Positions 23,850 through 32,625 are shown, counted from the first letter of the stretch. The stretch: 40,676 nt of DNA from a virus (IMGVR_UViG_3300022888_000017:1-40676), one strand, 5' to 3'. Notes: generated by a model not told the origin, from the sequence alone. Numbers and translations are program-made.

Positions 23850-23859
23850 ATAACACTAA

Positions 23860-23897
23860 CTATTTATGATTTTGAAGAATTGAAAAATCATAAATAG
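23860..23897. promoter_or_regulatory. Perfect inverted repeat carrying divergent late promoter boxes
   Basis: Two 14-base arms (23860-23873 and 23884-23897) are exact reverse complements around a 10-base spacer. Each arm contains CATAAATA on its own strand: at 23889-23896 facing gene 18 and at 23861-23868 facing the HNH gene. The site therefore looks like a bidirectional late promoter. Confidence 0.75.
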
Positions 23898-23952
23898 ATT
23901 CAGATAGTATTATTACTATAATTACAATAAAACTTTATTTAGGAGAGATAAA

Positions 23953-26145
23953 ATGCCTTTTACAATTAGTCCAGGCGTTGTCACCAAAGAAATCGATTTG
24001 ACTACTGTTGTACCTTCAACTTCTATGACCGAAGGCGGAATTGCAGGACCGTTCAATTGGGGACCCGCATATGAAAGAACAATAATATCTAATGAAGCAG
24101 AATTAGCAAGCATCTTTGGTAAACCCACATCAGCTACATATAAAACATTTTTTACGGCTGCAAGTTATCTCGCGTATTCTGCGAATCTTAAAGTGGTTCG
24201 TACACCTAATACAACTGATGCAAAAAATGCGACAATGGACTCAGCCAATACTGTCTATATCGCAAACGATGAAGATTATGAAAATACTTATGATCCAAAT
24301 ATGGGAGGAAGTCAAAGTAGTGATTTCGGTCCTTTCATAGCAAAATATCCAGGAGATCTAGGAAATAGTCTTAGAGTTTCTATGTGTGGTGCAGCTAAAG
24401 CAAACACTAATGCAGATGGTACACTTAATTCAAATACAGATATTACCTTAACAGGTACATCTGCTTGGACAGCGAGTGGTGGAGCATTGGCAGGATCTGG
24501 TACTCTTTATCAAACAGAATTAAGTGTTGGAGATGTTATTTTACTTGGAGCTAAGTATTTAGTACTGAAAACCATTACTAGTAACACTGTAGCAACCGCA
24601 TCAAGTGCATATGAATCTGATATAGTTGATGGATCTACTGTACGTAAAATAAGATCTGGATTCGCAGAACCATCTACTCAAATGATTGGTACTGTAGCCG
24701 TTTCTGCTAATGGTTCTGTTATAACAGGTACAAGTACAGAGTTTTCAACTCAAGTTAGTGTGGGTGATATAATTAAATTAGAAGGTATTTTAGAAGAAAG
24801 AAAAGTTACCGTTGTTAGTAGTGCAACTTCTATGACGGTTGATGCACCATTTGTTTTAGCTGCGGTAGCAAATACATGGTCTCGTACATGGGAATATGCT
24901 AGTTCATTCGATGATCATCCTACTACTACATCTTATGCAGCAAGAAATGGTGGATCAAATGATGAAATGCATATAATAATAGAAGATCAAGACGGAGAAT
25001 TTGCTGGAGCAAACAACACTGTAATTGAAACATATTCAGGAGTTTCAGTTGCAGCAGGTGCTAAGTCAGAAGATGGTCAGAGTAACTATTACAAAGATAG
25101 ACTCAATAGAGGATCATCGTATGTTCGTTGGATGGATCATGCTATAGAAGGAGATGCAGATTCTGCTTATGGAACAACTGCTTGGGGTGGAGCGGCAACA
25201 GGAAAATTTAATGCAAATGGAGCTATTGTTTCTGCAAGTTTAACTGGTGGACATTCTGGATCAGCTTCAACTCCTGGAAATATTCAAATAGGATTGGATG
25301 AATTCAAAAATACAGAAGAAGTAGATGTAACACTTTTAATGACAGCGGATGCAAGTGCGGCTACACAAATTTATGCTATTAATAATATAGCAGAATATCG
25401 TAAAGATTGTGTGGCGTTTGTTTCACCTCCACAAATAGCCGTTGTCAATAACGCGGGATCAGAACTTACGGATGTAATAGCTCATCGTGAATCGATGCCT
25501 AGTTCTTCTTATGCAGTTATGGATTCTGGATGGAAATATATGTATGATAAATATAACGATGTATACAGATATGTTCCATTGAATGGTGATATTGCTGGAT
25601 GTTGTGCATTTACAGATCAAACTCGTGATCCATTTTGGTCTCCTGCTGGTGCAGTGAGAGGTAATATTCGTAATGCTATTAAATTACCTTTTAATCCGAA
25701 TAAAACACAAAGAGATGGACTTTATAAAAAAGGTGTTAATCCTATAGTGGGAATGCCTGGACAAGGAATTCTTCTTTTCGGAGATAAGACACTACTAGCA
25801 AAACCTAGTGCTTTTGATCGTATCAATGTACGAAGATTGTTTATTCTTTTGGAAAAATCAATCGCCAATATGGCAAAATCGTTCTTGTTTGAATTCAACG
25901 ATTCTTTTACACGTTCCAGATTTGTATCTACAGTAGAACCTTTCTTGAGAAATATTAAAGCCCGACAAGGTGTTCAAGATTTTAAGGTTATTTGTGATGG
26001 TTCAAATAATACTAGTGATGTGGTTGAACGTAACGAATTTCGTGGTGATATTTATATAAAACCATCTCGTTCTATTAACTTCATACAGCTTCAATTTGTT
26101 GCTGTAAGATCTGGTGTCGAGTTTAGTGAAATTACAGGCGGCTAA
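23953..26145 (+). CDS. gp18: Tail sheath protein gp18
   Basis: A 730-residue protein (T4 gp18 is 659) with GGAG upstream. The start MPFTISPGVVTKEIDLTTVV, the GGIAGPFNWGPAYERTIISN block and the C-terminal RRLFILLEKSIANMAKSFLF, EFNDSFTRSRFVSTVEPFLR and DIYIKPSRSINFIQLQFVAV are classic contractile-sheath sequence. Residues about 176-312 hold two consecutive inserted modules of the pattern GSGTLYQTELSVGDVILL and TGTSTEFSTQVSVGDIIKLE, likely facing outward. It contracts around the gp19 tube at infection. Confidence 0.93.
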   Translation: MPFTISPGVVTKEIDLTTVVPSTSMTEGGIAGPFNWGPAYERTIISNEAELASIFGKPTSATYKTFFTAASYLAYSANLKVVRTPNTTDAKNATMDSANTVYIANDEDYENTYDPNMGGSQSSDFGPFIAKYPGDLGNSLRVSMCGAAKANTNADGTLNSNTDITLTGTSAWTASGGALAGSGTLYQTELSVGDVILLGAKYLVLKTITSNTVATASSAYESDIVDGSTVRKIRSGFAEPSTQMIGTVAVSANGSVITGTSTEFSTQVSVGDIIKLEGILEERKVTVVSSATSMTVDAPFVLAAVANTWSRTWEYASSFDDHPTTTSYAARNGGSNDEMHIIIEDQDGEFAGANNTVIETYSGVSVAAGAKSEDGQSNYYKDRLNRGSSYVRWMDHAIEGDADSAYGTTAWGGAATGKFNANGAIVSASLTGGHSGSASTPGNIQIGLDEFKNTEEVDVTLLMTADASAATQIYAINNIAEYRKDCVAFVSPPQIAVVNNAGSELTDVIAHRESMPSSSYAVMDSGWKYMYDKYNDVYRYVPLNGDIAGCCAFTDQTRDPFWSPAGAVRGNIRNAIKLPFNPNKTQRDGLYKKGVNPIVGMPGQGILLFGDKTLLAKPSAFDRINVRRLFILLEKSIANMAKSFLFEFNDSFTRSRFVSTVEPFLRNIKARQGVQDFKVICDGSNNTSDVVERNEFRGDIYIKPSRSINFIQLQFVAVRSGVEFSEITGG

Positions 26146-26156
26146 TAAAATAGTCT

Positions 26157-26164
26157 TATAAATA
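26157..26164 (+). promoter_or_regulatory. T4-type late promoter box TATAAATA
   Basis: An exact late box lies 12 bases after the sheath stop and about 95 bases before the tube gene, giving a separate late transcript for gene 19 with an unusually long leader. Confidence 0.7.
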
Positions 26165-26173
26165 ATAATATAG

Positions 26174-26227
26174 ATGGGGGAAGACGGTGGTTTCCGAAGG
26201 GAGTACTTGTAAAAAAGACTTCCCCAT
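26174..26227 (+). ncRNA. Structured 5' leader of the tail tube mRNA
   Basis: ATGGGGGAAG (26174-26183) can pair with CTTCCCCAT (26219-26227), giving a nine-pair stem with one bulged G and a 35-base loop. It lies between the late box and the ribosome site of gene 19. There is no T-run after it, so it is not an ordinary terminator. It could protect the mRNA 5' end or regulate translation of a very abundant protein. Confidence 0.45.
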
Positions 26228-26259
26228 TACATCTTTAATCTAATCATCGGAGAAAAACA

Positions 26260-26826
26260 ATGGCAGTAGATCCAGTATTTAGCCCAACTACTTTTTTATC
26301 TAAACTAGGTGATGGTGGAGCATTACAATCACTTTTTTCTTGTTCTCTTACTAGTGGTGGAGTGAGTACAACGAACATGGGTACAGTTGAATTTCTTTGT
26401 CATGCAACATCTTTTCCAGCTTCAACTATAACCTCTACTCCAATTGCTTATATGGGAAGAGAACTAAACATTCCTGGTAATAGAGCAGCAGAGACTTGGA
26501 CATCTACCATTTATAATGATGAAGGTCATTCAATACGTAATGAGTTAATCGCTTGGATGAACAAGCTTAACGATTTTGAAACTAATACACGTGCCGCGGA
26601 CTATGATGATCCTTCAAAATATGGTGGAGAAATGTCAGTTAGACAATTCTCGAAATCGTCAGAAACAATAACTAATTCTGTGAAGTTTTTTAATATATGG
26701 CCTTCTAGTGTGGCGGAAATTTCTCTTGATTGGGCAACTAGTGAGATTCAAGATTATGAAGTAACTTGGGAATTTTCTCATTGGAATATTGTTTCAGTAC
26801 CCCCAAGTTCAGAAGAAGGACCATAA
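26260..26826 (+). CDS. gp19: Tail tube protein gp19
   Basis: A 188-residue protein (T4 gp19 is 163) with CGGAGAA upstream. Diagnostic segments are VEFLCHATSFPASTITSTPI, YMGRELNIPGNRAAETWTST and HSIRNELIAWMNKLNDFETN, and the C-terminal DWATSEIQDYEVTWEFSHW. It polymerises as hexameric rings to form the inner tube inside the gp18 sheath. Confidence 0.92.
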   Translation: MAVDPVFSPTTFLSKLGDGGALQSLFSCSLTSGGVSTTNMGTVEFLCHATSFPASTITSTPIAYMGRELNIPGNRAAETWTSTIYNDEGHSIRNELIAWMNKLNDFETNTRAADYDDPSKYGGEMSVRQFSKSSETITNSVKFFNIWPSSVAEISLDWATSEIQDYEVTWEFSHWNIVSVPPSSEEGP

Positions 26827-26874
26827 ATTATTTAGAATTTAAAATTACTATAATTAGAAAAAAGAAAAAAATAT

Positions 26875-28440
26875 ATGGCAGTTCAATTATTTGGTTTTAC
26901 TATAGGAAGAGTAGACAAAGACAAAAAAAATAAAAAGTCTTTTGCTCTTCCTGAACCAGAAGACGGCGCAGTTGAAGCTGGACCCACAGGATCAGCATAT
27001 GGTACATATGTAGATCTTGAGGGTGTAGCAAAAAATGAAGAGGAAATGATACGGAAATATCGTGATATGGCGAATTTTCCTGAATGTGATCAAGCAATAG
27101 ATGATGTTATTAATGAAGTAGTCGTCACCAATAGAGAAGAGACACCTGTTAGTCTTAGTCTTGAAAAATCTACTCTATCGGAACCAATAAAAGAACGTAT
27201 ACATAAAGAATTTAAAGAAGTAGTTCGTCTACTTGATTTTAAAAAAGTTGGTTATGAGTTAATCCGAAAATGGTATGTTGATGGTAGATTATATTTTCAT
27301 ATTATTATTGATGAAAAAAACCCCAAACGTGGTATATTAGAACTACGTTCAATAGATCCCTTAAAAATAAAGAAGGTTAGACAGCCTAAATTTACAGAAG
27401 GACCAAGTGGTAAAGAAGTAGATACTAATGAATTTCTAGAGTATTATTTGTTTAATGAATTTGGAATTACAGCCCAAACTGGTGGAGTAACTATGCAAAT
27501 AGCGGCTGATGCTGTTTCGTATGTTCATTCTGGTATATTGGATGTAGATAGAAAAGTTGTATTAGGACATCTTCATAAGGCAATTAAACCATTAAATCAA
27601 CTTAGAATGATTGAGGATGCAGTAGTAATTTACCGTATTTCAAGAGCACCTGAACGAAGAATTTTCTATATTGATGTGGGTAACTTACCAAAAATAAAAG
27701 CAGAACAATATCTTAGTGATATCATGAACAAGTATAAGAATAAACTTGTATATGATTCTCAAACAGGTGATGTCAAAGATGATCGTAAGCATATGAGTAT
27801 GCTTGAAGATTACTGGCTTCCACGTAGAGAAGGTGGTAGAGGAACAGAAATAACTACATTACCGGGCGGGGAAAACTTAGGAGAACTAGCTGATGTTGAA
27901 TATTTCAAATCAAAACTATACAAAGCTCTTAACGTTCCTCCCTCTCGTTTAGAACAAGATTCTGGCTTTATACTAGGACGAGCAGAAGAAATTTCAAGAG
28001 ATGAAGTAAAATTTACACGTTTTGTTGGAAGATTACGTGCAAGATTTCAAATATTATTTGATGATATTCTTGAAAAACAATTACTTCTTACTGGTGTAAT
28101 TTCAGCTCAAGATTGGGAACTTATAAGGGATCAACTAGTTTATGAATGGCAGTCTGATTCACATTTTGCTGAACTAAAAGATGCTCAAATGATGAAAGAA
28201 CGATTAGGTATTTTAGTAACTGATATGGGTTACAGAGATGAAGTTGTTGGTAAATTTTTCTCTCAAGAGTACATTAATAAGAAGGTTCTTAAATTGACTC
28301 AAGCAGAAATAGATGAAATTAAAGATCAGATGGAGAGAGAGAAGGCAGAAGCAGCTCCTCCAGAGGGGGAATCAGAGGATCAATTTTCTGAATTTGACCC
28401 ATCATTAAATAAACCTAACTTGAAAGTAATTAATAGTTAG
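26875..28440 (+). CDS. gp20: Portal vertex protein gp20
   Basis: A 521-residue protein (T4 gp20 is 524). Recognisable portal sequence includes RKYRDMANFPECDQAIDDVI, VGYELIRKWYVDGRLYFHII, KAIKPLNQLRMIEDAVVIYR, SRAPERRIFYIDVGNLPK and MSMLEDYWLPRREGGRG. It forms the twelve-fold portal through which terminase loads DNA and to which the neck binds. The ribosome site is weak (an A-rich AGAAAAAA leader). The C-terminus is charged and variable. Confidence 0.95.
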   Translation: MAVQLFGFTIGRVDKDKKNKKSFALPEPEDGAVEAGPTGSAYGTYVDLEGVAKNEEEMIRKYRDMANFPECDQAIDDVINEVVVTNREETPVSLSLEKSTLSEPIKERIHKEFKEVVRLLDFKKVGYELIRKWYVDGRLYFHIIIDEKNPKRGILELRSIDPLKIKKVRQPKFTEGPSGKEVDTNEFLEYYLFNEFGITAQTGGVTMQIAADAVSYVHSGILDVDRKVVLGHLHKAIKPLNQLRMIEDAVVIYRISRAPERRIFYIDVGNLPKIKAEQYLSDIMNKYKNKLVYDSQTGDVKDDRKHMSMLEDYWLPRREGGRGTEITTLPGGENLGELADVEYFKSKLYKALNVPPSRLEQDSGFILGRAEEISRDEVKFTRFVGRLRARFQILFDDILEKQLLLTGVISAQDWELIRDQLVYEWQSDSHFAELKDAQMMKERLGILVTDMGYRDEVVGKFFSQEYINKKVLKLTQAEIDEIKDQMEREKAEAAPPEGESEDQFSEFDPSLNKPNLKVINS

Positions 28441-28444
28441 AGTT

Positions 28445-28461
28445 TATAAATAGTATAAATA
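28445..28461 (+). promoter_or_regulatory. Tandem T4-type late promoter boxes
   Basis: TATAAATA at 28445-28452 and again at 28454-28461, one G apart, just after the portal stop and 36 bases before gene 67. The same 17-base tandem occurs at 10420-10436. Confidence 0.75.
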
Positions 28462-28497
28462 TAATAGATAAATAAACGTATATAGGAGTTAGTTATT

Positions 28498-28695
28498 ATG
28501 TCCGAAATGTCTGCAGTTGAAAATATTGTAGCGTTATCCGTGAATGGTGATGCAGGAGAAGTAAAATCCGCAATTAACAGTGCGCTCCAGCAGAAGATAC
28601 TGGTAGCATTAGAAGATAAAAGAAAAGATATAGCAAGTACTTTTTTAACCAAAACAGAGGCAGACCCGAAAGGGCCGGAAAGTTCAGGGGAATAA
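28498..28695 (+). CDS. gp67: Prohead core protein gp67-like
   Basis: A 65-residue protein between portal and prohead protease, the T4 gene 67 position, with TAGGAG upstream. The central segment (INSALQQKILVALEDKRKDI followed by ASTFLTKTEA) fits the T4 gp67 pattern (AR...LI.EEK..IA..FL). It lacks the long Asp/Glu tail of T4 gp67; the scaffold gp22 here carries such acidic runs instead. It is likely an internal prohead component degraded by gp21. Identification rests on position and weak similarity. Confidence 0.65.
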   Translation: MSEMSAVENIVALSVNGDAGEVKSAINSALQQKILVALEDKRKDIASTFLTKTEADPKGPESSGE

Positions 28696-28698
28696 TAA

Positions 28699-29415
28699 AT
28701 GGCAGCTGAAACACAAAAATTAGTTGATACCGAAAGAAAAGTAGTTTATAAATTTTATAGTAATGTAGCAGAGACAGATGTCAAGAAAGTAGATGTATCA
28801 ACTCTTAATTGGGCTAAACATACTCTTACTTTATCCGCTCCTTCGACAGAAAACTTTAAAGTTGGTGAAGTAATAACAACCGCCGCTACGGAACATTTTC
28901 TTGTTACTGGATTCACGGCTGGAGCATCTACTGTAGAAGTTGTTGGATGGGACAATACAAACAAAACAGCAACAACTATTCTAACTACTATGTCTAATGG
29001 AGATGCTATTGTTGGTGGAGTATCAGGAACACACACTGAAACCGTTGCAAATAGTGGAAATCTTACAGAATTAGATTACAATGTTTTAGTTACTAAAATA
29101 CAATGGATGACAAACGGAGAAAACGTTAAGATTGAGTGGGACGGATCAAGTACAGAGGCTGTTGTTGCAAGTATTGGTGGTAATGGAGTTCTCAATTTAC
29201 CATCTCAAGAATTTCCAGGAATTGGAAGTAATGCAACCGGTGATACAGGTGGAGTTTTAGGTGATATTCAGTTTTCCACAGTTGGATTTGCTTCGGGTGA
29301 TGATTATACAATTATTATGGAATGTAAAAAACAAGCACCAGGATATGATATTCCTCAATATGAACTAAATACTAGTTTGGGATTCCCAGTTGATTTTGTA
29401 TTAGGCAATAGATAG
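28699..29415 (+). CDS. Putative head-associated virion protein of unknown function
   Basis: A 238-residue beta-rich protein starting 3 bases after gp67. The N-terminus has DTERKVVYKFYSNV and VKKVDVSTLNWAKHTLTLSA, then FKVGEVITTAATEHFLVTG and a C-terminal ILDGSS-like region (NVKIEWDGSSTEAVVASIGG, NGVLNLPSQEFPGIGSNATG) ending in VLGNR. Related N-terminal motifs occur in structural proteins of other marine phages as I recall. T4 has gene 68 here, which this does not resemble. A head decoration or prohead component is a guess from position. Confidence 0.55.
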   Translation: MAAETQKLVDTERKVVYKFYSNVAETDVKKVDVSTLNWAKHTLTLSAPSTENFKVGEVITTAATEHFLVTGFTAGASTVEVVGWDNTNKTATTILTTMSNGDAIVGGVSGTHTETVANSGNLTELDYNVLVTKIQWMTNGENVKIEWDGSSTEAVVASIGGNGVLNLPSQEFPGIGSNATGDTGGVLGDIQFSTVGFASGDDYTIIMECKKQAPGYDIPQYELNTSLGFPVDFVLGNR

Positions 29416-29425
29416 GAGAAAAAAA

Positions 29426-30061
29426 ATGAGACTTATTTGCGAAACACTTGAAGATGTAGAATTTGTATGTGAATCCACTAGTACAGGTGGAAAGAATTAC
29501 TTCATTGAAGGTGTATTTATGCAAGCCAATGTAAAGAATCGCAATGGTAGAATATATCCAAAAGATATATTACAAAAAGAAGCTAAGAGATATGAACAAA
29601 ATTATATCAACCAAAACAGAGCGTTTGGTGAATTAGGACATCCAGAAGGTCCTACTGTTAATCTTGAAAGAGTTTCCCATTTAATACAATCACTAAAAAT
29701 GGAGGGGAACAGTTTTGTCGGTAGAGCAAAGGTTATGGATACTCCTTATGGGAAAATTGTAAAGAATTTAATTGATGAGGGTGCTCGTTTGGGTGTTTCA
29801 TCTAGAGGAATGGGCTCGTTAAAGCCTGCGGGGCGTAATGTTAGTCAAGTACAAGATGATTTTTATCTTGCTACTGCTGCTGATATTGTCGCTGATCCTT
29901 CTGCACCAGCGGCTTTTGTCAATGGTATTATGGAAGGAAGAGAGTGGATATGGGATAATGGATTACTCGATGAGCGAGAAATTACTCGAATTAAACATGA
30001 TATACAGCATAAAAGTATTAATGAAGTTAAGGCTTTTGAAACTTTTATGTCAAAGTTATGA
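29426..30061 (+). CDS. gp21: Prohead core protease gp21
   Basis: A 211-residue protein (T4 gp21 is 212) with AGGAG upstream. The serine-protease core is visible: NGRIYPKDILQKEAKRYEQN, AFGELGHPEGPTVNLERVSH with His near residue 72, and LGVSSRGMGSL with the catalytic Ser near 125. It degrades the core proteins and trims gp23 and other head proteins after assembly. Position before scaffold 22 is canonical. Confidence 0.93.
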   Translation: MRLICETLEDVEFVCESTSTGGKNYFIEGVFMQANVKNRNGRIYPKDILQKEAKRYEQNYINQNRAFGELGHPEGPTVNLERVSHLIQSLKMEGNSFVGRAKVMDTPYGKIVKNLIDEGARLGVSSRGMGSLKPAGRNVSQVQDDFYLATAADIVADPSAPAAFVNGIMEGREWIWDNGLLDEREITRIKHDIQHKSINEVKAFETFMSKL

Positions 30062-30122
30062 ATTTACTAAATATAATTACAAACAACAACAAATGCATAT
30101 AATTAAAGTACAGGAGATTTAA

Positions 30123-31313
30123 ATGTCTGAAGAATTAACAAACCAAGAGTCTGAAGAGATGACGGAGAAAGCACTTTTCGAAAAACGGAAGGTTGCTGCT
30201 GAGCAAGGTTCTTCAGATGATGAAGAAGAAGTAGATGAAGAAGTTGATGGGGAAGAAGAAGACGAAGAAGAAGTTGATGAATCTCAAGATTTCGGAGACC
30301 AAGCGCGTAAATCAGATAAAGGCGCAAAAGAGAAAGAAATTAAGTTACCTGAATCAGTATTACCTAAAACAAAAAATGGTATGCTTAAAGCTGTTTATGA
30401 AGTTCTTAATAAGTTGAAAAAGGATGAATTATCAACGAAATACGAACAAATTCTAACTGCTGCATCTCTCATTGAGTCTGATGACGAAGATGAAGATGAT
30501 GATGAAGAACCAACTACAGAAGCAAAACGTACTAAGGCTGCAGTAACTGCTGAAGACCTTACTATCGATGTTAAAGATGACGTTGCTGCATTGGTAGAAG
30601 GTGAAGATGGACTTACTGAAGCATTCAAATCAAAAGCCTCAATTATCTTTGAAGCTGCTGTACAAGCAAAAGTTATCGAAGAAGTTAACAAAAAACTGAC
30701 AGAACTTGAAAGTGAGCATGTTACAGAGCAAAAGGTAGTTTCTGCTGATTTCCAAAAAGGTCTTACAGAAAAGGTTGATGGTTATCTTACTTATGTCGTA
30801 GAAGAGTGGATGAAAGAAAATGAATTGGCAATCGAAAAAGGAATTCGTTCCGAATTGGTTGAAGATTTCATGTCTGGATTAAGAACTCTTTTCTCAGAAC
30901 ATTACATCGACATTCCTGAAGAGAAAGTGGACATGGTTGACGACTTATTCACAAAAGTTGATGACTTGGAAACTTCTTTAGATGAAGAGATTAATCGTGG
31001 AGTAGAACTCCGAAAAGAATTGGCAGAGTTTCAAAAGAGTGATGTCTTAAAGTCTACAACCAATGATCTAGCTGATACCGATTCAGAGAAAATCGCAAAG
31101 TTAGCAGAAGGCATCGAATATGAAAATGCTGAACAATATACAGAAAAATTAAACGTCTTAAAGGAAAGTTATTTTCCTAAGACTAAATCTACCACATCTG
31201 AAATTAGTGAAACAGATGAAAACCTTCAAGTATCTGAAGAACAGTCTCCAGTAAGGCTTGATGAGAATATGAGTAAATATACTTCAGCGATACGTCGCTA
31301 CAACAACAATTAA
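30123..31313 (+). CDS. gp22: Major prohead scaffold protein gp22
   Basis: A 396-residue protein, longer than T4 gp22 (269). It is highly acidic, helical and coiled. Residues 30-56 and 118-130 are nearly all Asp/Glu. A conserved scaffold block DDVAALVEGEDGLTEAFKSK followed by ASIIFEAAVQAKV lies at about 152-183, with long charged helices after it and a C-terminal RLDENMSKYTSAIRRYNN. It forms the inner core that templates the prohead and is removed by gp21. CAGGAG precedes the start. Confidence 0.9.
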   Translation: MSEELTNQESEEMTEKALFEKRKVAAEQGSSDDEEEVDEEVDGEEEDEEEVDESQDFGDQARKSDKGAKEKEIKLPESVLPKTKNGMLKAVYEVLNKLKKDELSTKYEQILTAASLIESDDEDEDDDEEPTTEAKRTKAAVTAEDLTIDVKDDVAALVEGEDGLTEAFKSKASIIFEAAVQAKVIEEVNKKLTELESEHVTEQKVVSADFQKGLTEKVDGYLTYVVEEWMKENELAIEKGIRSELVEDFMSGLRTLFSEHYIDIPEEKVDMVDDLFTKVDDLETSLDEEINRGVELRKELAEFQKSDVLKSTTNDLADTDSEKIAKLAEGIEYENAEQYTEKLNVLKESYFPKTKSTTSEISETDENLQVSEEQSPVRLDENMSKYTSAIRRYNNN

Positions 31314-31338
31314 TTTTTAATTCTTTTAGGAGAAAAAT

Positions 31339-32625
31339 ATGTATTTATCTGAAGACCTTCAGAAAAAATGGGGTCCGGTTCTTTCACACGAAGACCTTCC
31401 CCCAATTAAAGACAGCTATCGTCGCGCTGTCACTGCAGTTCTTTTGGAAAACCAAGAGACCGCAATGCGTGAACAAACTACACAAGACGGTGGAATGTTT
31501 GGTAATATTCAAGAAGCAGCCCATGCAAACAAGACAGGTGGAAACATCGATTATGTTGATCCCGTTTTGATTTCACTAGTCCGTAGAGCAATGCCTAATC
31601 TTATTGCTTATGATGTTTGTGGTGTTCAACCAATGAACGGTCCTACTGGATTGATTTTTTGTATGAAATCACATTATACCTCACAAGATGGTGCCGAAGC
31701 TGGTCACGATGAAGCTGACACATCCTTTTCTGGTAGTGGGAGTGGACATTCCGCTAACAGTAACCCAGCAGATGCTAGTATGACAACTGGTACTAGTGTA
31801 ACGACAGCAGTTCAAGAAGCTGATGTTACTATTCCAGAGATGGCGTTTGCAATTGACAAAGTAACAGTAACCGCTGGATCACGTGCACTCAAAGCTGAGT
31901 ACACAATGGAATTGGCTCAGGATCTTAAAGCCGTTCACGGTTTGGATGCTGAAACTGAATTGTCAAATATTCTTTCCGGAGAAATTTTGGCTGAGATCAA
32001 CCGTGAAGTTATGAGAACTATCTACACAACTTCTAAGCCTGGTGCACAACACAATGTTGCAACAGCTGGTACTTTTGATCTTGATACTGATTCTAACGGA
32101 CGTTGGTCAGTTGAAAAATTTAAAGGCTTGATGTTCCAAATTGAACGTGAAGCAAATGCAATTGCTAAAGACACACGAAGAGGAAAAGGTAATATTCTTA
32201 TTACTTCCTCAGACGTTGCTTCAGCATTAGCAATGGCGGGACAACTATCTGGTGTTCCAACTGGAAATGATATTCACGGTGATGATACTGGTGCCACAAT
32301 GGTCGGTACTCTTAATGGTCGATACAAAGTTTTTGTTGATCCTTATGCTCCTACTTCTGCAACTAACTTCTTCACTGTTGGTTACAAAGGTTCATCTGCA
32401 TATGACGCGGGACTTTTCTATTGTCCTTACGTTCCGTTGCAAATGGTTCGTGCAGTTGGTGAGAACTCTTTCCAACCAAAGATTGGTTTCAAGACACGTT
32501 ATGGTCTGGTTTCTAATCCTTTTGCCAATGATACAGATGCCACTAATAACGGTGTCGGTACAGGCGCACTTACAGCTAACCTTAACAGGTACTATCGCCA
32601 CGTTATCGTAGCAAACTTGATGTAA
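31339..32625 (+). CDS. gp23: Major capsid protein gp23
   Basis: A 428-residue protein (T4 precursor 521; marine relatives usually somewhat shorter). Signatures: DPVLISLVRRAMPNLIAYDV and CGVQPMNGPTGLIFCMKSHY, KVTVTAGSRALKAEYTMELA, GYKGSSAYDAGLFYCPYVPL and NSFQPKIGFKTRYGLVSNPF. A likely gp21 cleavage site follows GNIQE at residue 59, fitting the I/L-x-E rule. No separate vertex gene 24 follows, as is usual in marine relatives. A strong terminator comes next. Confidence 0.96.
   Translation: MYLSEDLQKKWGPVLSHEDLPPIKDSYRRAVTAVLLENQETAMREQTTQDGGMFGNIQEAAHANKTGGNIDYVDPVLISLVRRAMPNLIAYDVCGVQPMNGPTGLIFCMKSHYTSQDGAEAGHDEADTSFSGSGSGHSANSNPADASMTTGTSVTTAVQEADVTIPEMAFAIDKVTVTAGSRALKAEYTMELAQDLKAVHGLDAETELSNILSGEILAEINREVMRTIYTTSKPGAQHNVATAGTFDLDTDSNGRWSVEKFKGLMFQIEREANAIAKDTRRGKGNILITSSDVASALAMAGQLSGVPTGNDIHGDDTGATMVGTLNGRYKVFVDPYAPTSATNFFTVGYKGSSAYDAGLFYCPYVPLQMVRAVGENSFQPKIGFKTRYGLVSNPFANDTDATNNGVGTGALTANLNRYYRHVIVANLM

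Noticed and set aside
26174-26227. Intrinsic terminator after the sheath gene
   Set aside because: The stem has a long 35-base loop and no following T-run, and it lies downstream of a late promoter box.
30065-30080. TACTAAATA strings before gene 22 and at 32685 as late promoters
   Set aside because: They differ from the TATAAATA consensus at an early position; I could not separate them from background AT-rich sequence.
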